DNA of 64,000 nt from Theropithecus gelada (taxonomy: Eukaryota > Chordata > Mammalia > Primates > Cercopithecidae): the NCBI RefSeq assembly GCF_003255815.1, contig NC_037680.1:21602843-21666842 (forward strand), read 5' to 3'. This document shows positions 57,422 through 64,000 of this stretch, piece after piece (positions within the stretch are counted from its first letter, which is position 1; each line of letters begins with the position of its first letter). The notes below the pieces were generated by a model. The model did no database searches. It had not been told where the DNA came from and saw only the letters and a list, made by a program, of their open reading frames with translations. The position numbers were made by a program, and so were the translations under genes.

Positions 57422-59247
57422 ACATACACACACTATATTATCCCCTGAACTTTACACATATAGAGTTTAAATCCACTAAAAATAGTCTGTATAGTGGAAC
57501 TGTCCCTGGTTTGTGGCTATCACACTAACACACTAATCAAGTCATTTTCAAAGTATTTTGTTAAACTACTAAAATGATGTGGATACTAGTCCCATCTTAG
57601 AAATTCACTCCCCCTTTGAGGATCCAGAATACGCAGGAAAAGGACAAATGTGTAACATTTTTGTTTGCTTCATTTGGTTGGTGTTTGTCTAGCAAGCTGC
57701 AAGTTTCTAGCAAGAGTACAAGCTTCTCCCTTGGCATGGTAGGCGCTCAATGAATAATTAATCATCAAATGAAGCTGCATTGGTTGCCAGGAGGTTAGCC
57801 ACCAGGCATCAACTGTTATGGTGCACTGGATTGAGAGGAAAATATCTGGCTGACATGATATCAGATAATTAATGAATTCTTAGAAATTCCGTTGAAGAAA
57901 AAGGTCTGCTGCTGGAATAATTCAATAATAATAAAAGGAATTGAAGACAAATATAACCTCCGCACTTTTTTGAACTTTTCAACAAGTGAGTTGCTAAAAA
58001 CTCCTATGCTTGTCATTCATAAACGCATTTCCAGACTTTATCACTTTCTCAAACTCCTTGATGCCCTTTGGCAATTTTATTCCTTTTTGCCCCCGCTGTA
58101 GCAGTTCACTGTGCTGCAGGAGTTTTGAGTTACTGTGTCTTCCTGAGACATTGATAATTTCCACCTAATACATTGTACTGCTTGTAACCAGGAAAGGAAA
58201 ATTGTGATGTGTCATCGTCCTGTCTTTAAGCGATTTCACTTGCAAAATTCCCTTAGTGCATAACTTACTCCGATTTCAAGTGAGACAAAATGAATACCAC
58301 ATTACAACCTGGTAAGTCATAAGATACTCTAAATTAGGAGAATGGGGAACTCAAATAAAGGATACATAAGTTTGTCAGTATGTGGGTGGGTTGGAGAGGA
58401 AGGGGAAGAAGGCAAACAGAGAAATAATATAGGTTAGAAATTTTGTTCTTTGAATAAAATTGGCATATTGGGTTGACTATATAGAAACATTAAAATGCAT
58501 TGGAGATATAAAAAGGCTAGGAAAAAGAAAACTGCAATCAGATAATTCTTTATTATATAACCAGAAAATATGAAAAAAACAGGCAGAAATACTGTTAAAA
58601 GTATATTAAAGAGTGTCTGAAAAATCATTTTATCACCTAAAACTTTAGATTCTCTTAGATTCTTTGCTAGTCAATTGTTATGAATCAAAGGTTTCTCTAT
58701 TTTTTTTTTTTTTGTCTCCCAACCAGACAGATTTTGGTGCCCATTCAGGATAAAAAAAGAACAAAATCCATATGAACTATTCAAAAATCTCATTTTTGAT
58801 AATGTTTTTCTTGATCTCCTCCTACCAATACCCTCTCTCTTTCATTCTTCTTCTTTATATTTACTCCTCTGAGATGTCATTTCCACAGAAAACCAAAAAG
58901 CAAGAACCTGGTTTTGGGATCTTTGATATGCTCAGTATGCGACTCCATTCCCAAATGCTCCTTGTTTCAACTGAAATCTTTTTAGTCTTTTATGCCTTTT
59001 GTTCATACTCTAGGCTAACATGAAGAGAAATGCTTGGCTACAAGATTTTGCAATCAACTTTTAGGTTGAAGGTTGAAGCATCTTCCTTCTGAAAATGTCT
59101 AACTTACAACTTTGCAAGTCATTTGAAAATGTGTTTATTATTTTCTATGACCCAAACAATTAACCAAGTCAGAGGGACAGATGAGAAAGAAGTATGGAAA
59201 TTGCAGAACTTTTTCCACAGAAATAATTTGTGAGTGCATTATTTTCA

Positions 59248-59288
<41 letters not shown>

Positions 59289-59470
59289 CCCTACCAAATA
59301 TCTATCTTAGAGAGTCTTAAAATTCATACATTATTTTACTTGAGTAAATGGTAGAAAATATTTTTATAAAATTCAAGGTACATTCATGTCTTTACGTGTA
59401 AATAAACATTATCTTACTTAAGCAAGGATGTAGAAGAGATGACTTTTGGTTCTCTTTTGATCTAGAAGAA
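57422..59470. other. About 2 kb unassigned
   Basis: GGCATGGTAGGCGCTCAATGA near 57734 hints at an L2/MIR 3' end. Includes a T-run at 58702-58714. No gene seen. Confidence 0.3.
59250..59287. repeat. (TC)n microsatellite
   Basis: About 18 uninterrupted TC units. Confidence 0.97.
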
Positions 59471-59471
59471 A

Positions 59472-60180
59472 TGATGCAGAGACCACTGAGGCAGGAGAAT
59501 AGGGTCTGGTGGCAGGGAACTTAGGCCGCTGATTCGTGCTGATTTCCCAAGGCTGAATCAAGGGACAACATCAAAGTCTGGGGGCGAGGAATCTGAGGAC
59601 AATTCGTGATAATTTCCTAAAGTTAAATCCAAGGTTAAACACCTGGGTCTGGGGTCAGAGAACCTACGACCAATTAATGTGAACTTCCTAAAGCTAAATC
59701 AAAAGGGAAAACCCTGTCTCCCTATGCCCCAGAAAGAAGGGATCCACCACTCTCTCTACAACCCTCCTGCCTCCACCACATCTAAGATGGAAAGGGAGAG
59801 TGCCTTGGAGTGGCCAAGGGCCAAGCACAGGGCATCCCTTCATCAGCATAGGGCGCCAATCTGCTTGGACTTCAATTAGCCATGGGCCAATCCACCTGTC
59901 TCTAGCCACGGACCAAACCCTTTATCTAGATAAGGGTTACTGATAGGGACCTCAAAAAGGAGCACTTAAAATCCAGAAAACTTTGTAATTGGGCCGTTGA
60001 GTCGCTGGTTCGGGCCCACTCCCACCTATGGAGTGCTTTCTTGCTTTAATAAATTCCTGTTTTCACTGCTTCATTTCTGTGTTTCGTTCCCAAGTAACAA
60101 ACTTTGTGCATTTTGTTCAATTCTTTCCTCAAAACGCCAAGGACCTGGACAATTCACTCAAGGCCTTCCTTCCGGTAACA
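59472..60180 (+). mobile_element. Class I ERV solo LTR with triplicated U3 repeat
   Basis: Three imperfect direct repeats of 71-72 bp (starting TCTGGTGGC, TCTGGGGGC and TCTGGGGTC at 59505, 59577 and 59648) form the U3. A promoter-like part follows with GGGCCGTTGAGTCGCTGGTT and CTATGGAGTGCTTTCTTGC. The polyadenylation signal AATAAA is at 60048-60053. The U5 has TTCAATTCTTTCCTCAAAAC and CCTGGACAATTC, ending near CCGGTAACA. The overall plan resembles HERV-I/LTR10-type LTRs, but the name is tentative. No viral genes are attached. Confidence 0.7.
59505..59718 (+). repeat. Three imperfect 71-bp tandem repeats in an LTR U3
   Basis: Shared pattern in each unit: TCTGGxGxCxxxGAAxxT near the start, then TCxTGxxxATTTCC-like, then a CTAAAGxTAAATC-like end. 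Tandem U3 repeats are usual enhancers in retroviral LTRs. Confidence 0.85.
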
Positions 60181-61120
60181 ACACCATCATCTTATTTTGA
60201 TGGTGTTTCTTGTTCAAAAATTCAAGTCAAGATTAGTGCTGTGAACGTTTCTCCACCTAACTTCTAAAGGGTATTTGTCAGATTAACTTACATGGTATTT
60301 TATTCCAATTCTACATGTTTCACCATAAGAATACTCCTAATTTCCCTAATGAATATCACTCTTGACATCAGTCAATATACTCCTTTATATTGTTCCTTGG
60401 GGAAACAATGTTGAGAAAACTAATCTTCAGGAAAGATCCCATAAGAGTTTACTCTACGTAGTTTAATTTCTCCCTTGAATATTTGATGTCAGAACAAAAT
60501 ACGTTTTACAGAAATATCAGCCCACACAGATGATTCCAGTGATTTAGACATTATCTTTAACTTTAACCTCAACTGTGAAATACTATAGTCATATGTGCTC
60601 CAATTATGCAAATATTATGTCTACTATTTTGGGAAATTTTAAAAAACCTGTATTTGAATGTTTTATATCCAGACATTAATGAAAAGATAGATAAATTAAA
60701 AACACAGATTAAAAAACAAAAGGGTAAATGCTTGAAAACAATACAAAAGAACACAAAATCATCAAAGAAGTTTAGAGAAGTATTAAAATTAGCAGAAATT
60801 AAAATAACACATAGATTATCGAAATTATCATCTTTTTAAAATGACATGAGAGCCTGGACATGTACTTCTGAGGAGCTAGATGAAGCTTTCTCTTCAACAG
60901 TGTCAAATGAAGCTTTCTCTTCAATTGTGTCAAATGCAGCCACATGTGGTCCGTGTGACTGCTAAATGAGCAAGTATTTTTCCAATATCAGAAATTTTAA
61001 AGGCACTTGTTCTCTGATGCAAAATAATTTGAACTATAAGGAAAAACTTCCTTACTGGGCATTTGTTTCCACCTGGAATCTTAGTGCAAATGTTTCCTGA
61101 ATTACTTGAAAGGTATTGCT
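60181..61120. other. Unassigned sequence with a 27-bp tandem duplication
   Basis: No named repeat or gene. A 77-codon Lys-rich frame (60606-60839) is probably chance. The duplication is listed separately. Confidence 0.3.
60880..60933. repeat. 27-bp tandem duplication
   Basis: Copies at 60880-60906 and 60907-60933, both beginning ATGAAGCTTTCTCTTCAA and ending GTGTCAA, differ at 2 positions. Confidence 0.95.
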
Positions 61121-61122
61121 AT

Positions 61123-61330
61123 ATAGCAGGGGCCTGATCCTTACACGAAACCCATTCTAATATTCGTTTTTGTAAAAAAGGTCTTATTGGAGCTCGGCCA
61201 CACCATGTTTACTGTTGTCTGTGATTGCTTTCACCTTGCAATGCAGGGTTGAATAGTTGCAACAGAGACCCTGTGGCCGGCAAAGCCTAAAATATTTATT
61301 TGCTGACCCTTTAGAGAAAAGTGGCTGACA
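61123..61330 (-). mobile_element. Probable non-autonomous hAT DNA transposon remnant
   Basis: GTCTTATTGGAGCTCGGCCAC, GTTGAATAGTTGCAACAGAG, CTGTGGCCGGCAAAGCCTAA and AATATTTATTTGCTGACCCT are the reverse complement of a common mammalian hAT-type MITE whose end reads 'cagggGTCGGCAAAC'. Subfamily not fixed. Confidence 0.6.
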
Positions 61331-63770
61331 TGTCGCAGAGTCAACTGTTAATTCATATTTTTAAAACTGGATAGTTAGCTTTTGTCATCTCAATATATTT
61401 AATTGTGTGCATGTTAGCATAGAAATGGCAAAGGTAAAGAAGGAAAAGAAATAAAACTTTATTGCTTTGGGACATCGCTGCTAATCACTAATTTCATGTT
61501 TACAATTACAAATCTCTGCTACATTCTCCCAGACATGGTCTGCATTTGAAATAAGGACGCTGCAGTTAGATCTATTTGGAATTACTTTTACTAAAAGTTT
61601 GACATTTGGTTCTAGCAATGGGGGTGAAGAGACAAAGGGCTAAGTCTAGACGCACTGCTTCTCTTTAATGCCATGAGAGATACTCATGTTCAGGGTGCTG
61701 ACCTTTTTTCTCTCTTGGCGTCTCTCTGCTGTCTTTGGATCTCTCTCTCTCACTCAGTCTCTGTCCCAGTCTCTCTTGTTTTCTTTCTGTTTTCCTTTTT
61801 TGTGTCTGAATCTCTCAGTCTCTGATTTTCTTTTTTTCTCTCCATTCCCTTTATTTTTTCCCCTTCTCTCTTGACTCCTTAATACGCAGAAGTCACACAA
61901 ATTCAATAGCTGCAACTCTTCCCCTAAATTGTAACTTTCAATATTTTATTAGAAAACGAAATTGAGAGCTGCCTACTGATCCCAGGAGAAGACTCTCCCA
62001 ATTTAACTTAACCTCTAAACAACATTTGAGAGGCAATTTTATAGGGCCACCGTGGAATGGGTATTGCAAAGCAGTGCAGGGGTAGTTGAAAGTAATATGC
62101 ATTTTGGTTCCTCCTCTTTGCTTTTAGCACAGCCATGGGGTCCTGCAGACATTTGCTCCCGGTACTGCTGGCTTCTTACTTTCATTTTTATTAAAAAACT
62201 AACAAGGAGCATTAAGCAGCTCCCTGTTTAATTTCCCATAGAAAAGCAATAGTTTCAAGCAGCCCACTGGTGGAATGATATTTAAATGCAAAATGCACAG
62301 CCGTGCCAAATGTATGCGCCAAAGCAAAAAAGGTTTCTTAATATGACAGGTTAATATCATGGATTTTTATTTCATTTGCCACTGAAAGAACTAATCAGAG
62401 AGAACTGGACTTGTGGAAGCAGAGGTGAAACTGGGTAGTTAAGAGACAAAGGACACAGCTTGTCAACCTTGTATGGGTTTAATATCATGCTAATGAAGTG
62501 CTGCAGAATTGACCAAAAGTTACCCCACTGGAGAAATTAGCACTGACCTGCCACATTTATCTAGGGCATCTAGAAGCTTCCAACATAAGATGCTAAGCGA
62601 ACCATGGTTCCACCAGCTACGTACTCAGGTCCTGCCTCTTTTCTACCTAATGAGAACAAAATTGTTCCATATTTGGCAAAAACTAGAAGAGATAATAAAA
62701 AGGAAATCTTTTAGACTTCTTCTCAGTTTAAATACTTGGTTTCCCTTTGGCTCTGGGTAAACAGATACATAGTAATGTAAATAATTATAGGAAAAAGAAT
62801 ACCTTACACACAGATTTCATGAAAGCTATTCAAACCAGGTGGCATATCACATGACCATGTAAGCCCGGCCAAGCTTTATAGGACAACAATTCTTTAATTA
62901 CATTGTTTATAGACAGCTCTTAAGCTCATCCTGCTCCTTTTGGGCCAGGTTTCCATAATGACCTTTCCTTTTCTTTAGCTCACAGCGTACTCCTCCTTGT
63001 GAAAAGCCAGATCCTGAATCATCATGCTTTCTGATAGGAAATTTGGCAAAACCTCTCAATGCTCTTTGAGATCTTAGGTAAAAGTTGTAATTAAGATGTT
63101 CAGACAAGTTAGGCCTATTTTTCCTCTTAATCACCAAGGCTCTGTCAAGAGGTAAGTTCCAAAAAAGAAAAGAAAGAACAAAGTAACTTCTAATATCAAA
63201 ATAAATATTGGAAAGTGTGCCCTGAATTGTCTATTTTAGAATTTTTCCGTTCATTTGGCATGAATGTTTGCTTGGCAGCTGGCTTTTCTGATGTCAGTAT
63301 TTGAGTTCTAGCATTCAGTTTTTAAAGTTCAGACCCATTGCTGTCTAGATGCCATTAGAATATAATTAATACATTTTTACAGATACATTTGAGTTTTTAC
63401 ATAGTAAAAGAAGGGCGTATGGGATTCAGGTGTAAAAGATGTCTGGATCCACAAATCTGGAGAAAGCAGGGTGCCAGAAAGATCCAAAGCGGTAGATAGA
63501 ATGCCACAGAATAAAAAAAGATAAATTTCACAATATTTTGTTTACTCATAGCTTAGGGAACACTTCCCTTGCTTTCAAATTAAATAATTTCTGCTCTTCT
63601 TCCCTAGACAAGCATCATGAGGGAATTATCTGAGAATCTGAGTGATGTCTTCGACAATAAATTGAAAACAGTCATTTACAAATGACTTCTTTCATACAAA
63701 TCTTGCTTCTCTTAGCTAAATCATTCAAGAGGTTAGCTTTCTAGGACGGTAATGACAATAAAAATGAAAA
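61331..63770. other. About 2.4 kb without recognised insertions
   Basis: Contains a CT-rich stretch at about 61700-61870. The segment 61960-62760 has no repeat that I recognise and more even composition than its surroundings. Open frames up to 83 codons have no domain. Confidence 0.35.
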
Positions 63771-63772
63771 AA

Positions 63773-63896
63773 AGGAGGGAGGGAGGGACGGAAGGAAGGA
63801 AAGAAGGAAGGAAGGAAGGAAGGAAGGAAGGAAGGAAGGAAGGAAGGAAGGAAGGAAGGAAGGAAGGAAGGAAGGAAGGAAGGAAGGAAGGAAGGA
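63773..63896. repeat. (GGAA)n microsatellite
   Basis: Starts GGAGGGAGGGAGGGACGG, then about 22 nearly uninterrupted GGAA units to 63895. GGAA is the core ETS-factor binding word. Confidence 0.98.
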
Positions 63897-64000
63897 TAAT
63901 ATATCTGTAGAAATAACCTGTTAAATGATTGAACAAAGGGGAAAAGGGGAAAGGGTATTACATTTCCAGGGGAGGTGGATTACTGTAGTTTCTCCAAGTA

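Noticed and set aside
60169..60210. Short hairpin with 10-bp stem (AACACCATCA) just after the LTR
   Set aside because: Too short to stand out in 64 kb.
63733..63936. Frame encoding LPSFLPSF repeats
   Set aside because: Translation of the GGAA microsatellite.
1..64000. Complete endogenous provirus
   Set aside because: Only LTRs were found. No paired identical LTRs with gag, pol or env between them were seen.

Overview
This window looks like non-coding, AT-rich primate nuclear DNA made mostly of interspersed repeats. I found no intact host protein-coding gene, tRNA, rRNA, CpG island or CRISPR array. Two features point to an Old World monkey rather than an ape. The minus-strand Alu at 22.2-22.5 kb has the younger AluY layout with the TAGTTTTTTG and GGCTTGAGCCAC variants I associate with macaque/baboon AluYR subfamilies. 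The young L1 3' end at 51.96-52.37 kb carries a doubled CCATCAACTCGTCA block that I associate with Old World monkey L1s. A run of 90 Ns at 51866-51955 shows this is a draft assembly.

Layout. 1-1.13 kb: 5' UTR and start of ORF1 of a primate L1 (plus strand), broken off and joined to an older L1M 3' end (to about 2.04 kb). 2-6 kb: MIR, an AT-rich block and a minus-strand L1M ORF1/5' relic. 6-9 kb: MaLR LTR, Alu, a decayed hAT transposase relic (minus), microsatellites and a second Alu. 9-11.5 kb: L2/MIR remnants and a pair of perfect palindromes at 10.70-10.77 kb. 11.5-18 kb: MLT1-type LTRs, an ERV LTR, an AluJ and a class I ERV LTR. 18.9-23.1 kb: old L1 pieces in both orientations, with the AluY-type insertion. 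23-26 kb: L2, MIR, MST LTR. 25.9-31.25 kb: a long plus-strand L1M relic (5' region, ORF1, endonuclease part of ORF2, 3' UTR) holding an AluY with a (AATAC)n tail and a solo LTR. 31.8-37 kb: Alus, MaLR LTRs and a 31-bp perfect inverted repeat at 33.1 kb. 38.4-50.2 kb: L1P 3' end, Alus, a purine tract, an L2, MIR, old L1 3' ends, nested MaLR LTRs and a MER2-like element. 51.7-53.6 kb: an LTR split by the young L1 and the gap, then another LTR. 54-57.4 kb: an Alu right-arm piece, a complete Tigger-type DNA transposon with TIRs and TA duplication, and half a MADE1. 59.5-60.2 kb: a class I LTR with three 71-bp U3 repeats. 63.8-63.9 kb: a GGAA microsatellite.

Nothing here works together as a pathway or operon. 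The coding signals seen (L1 ORF1, L1M ORF1/ORF2, hAT transposase, Tigger tail) are dead transposon genes. The most unusual structures are the two near-perfect inverted repeats, several recent local tandem duplications inside repeats, and the truncated/chimeric L1 junctions. I see no clear new biological system. Repeat family names come from recognising consensus-like text, not from a database search, so subfamily names are tentative.
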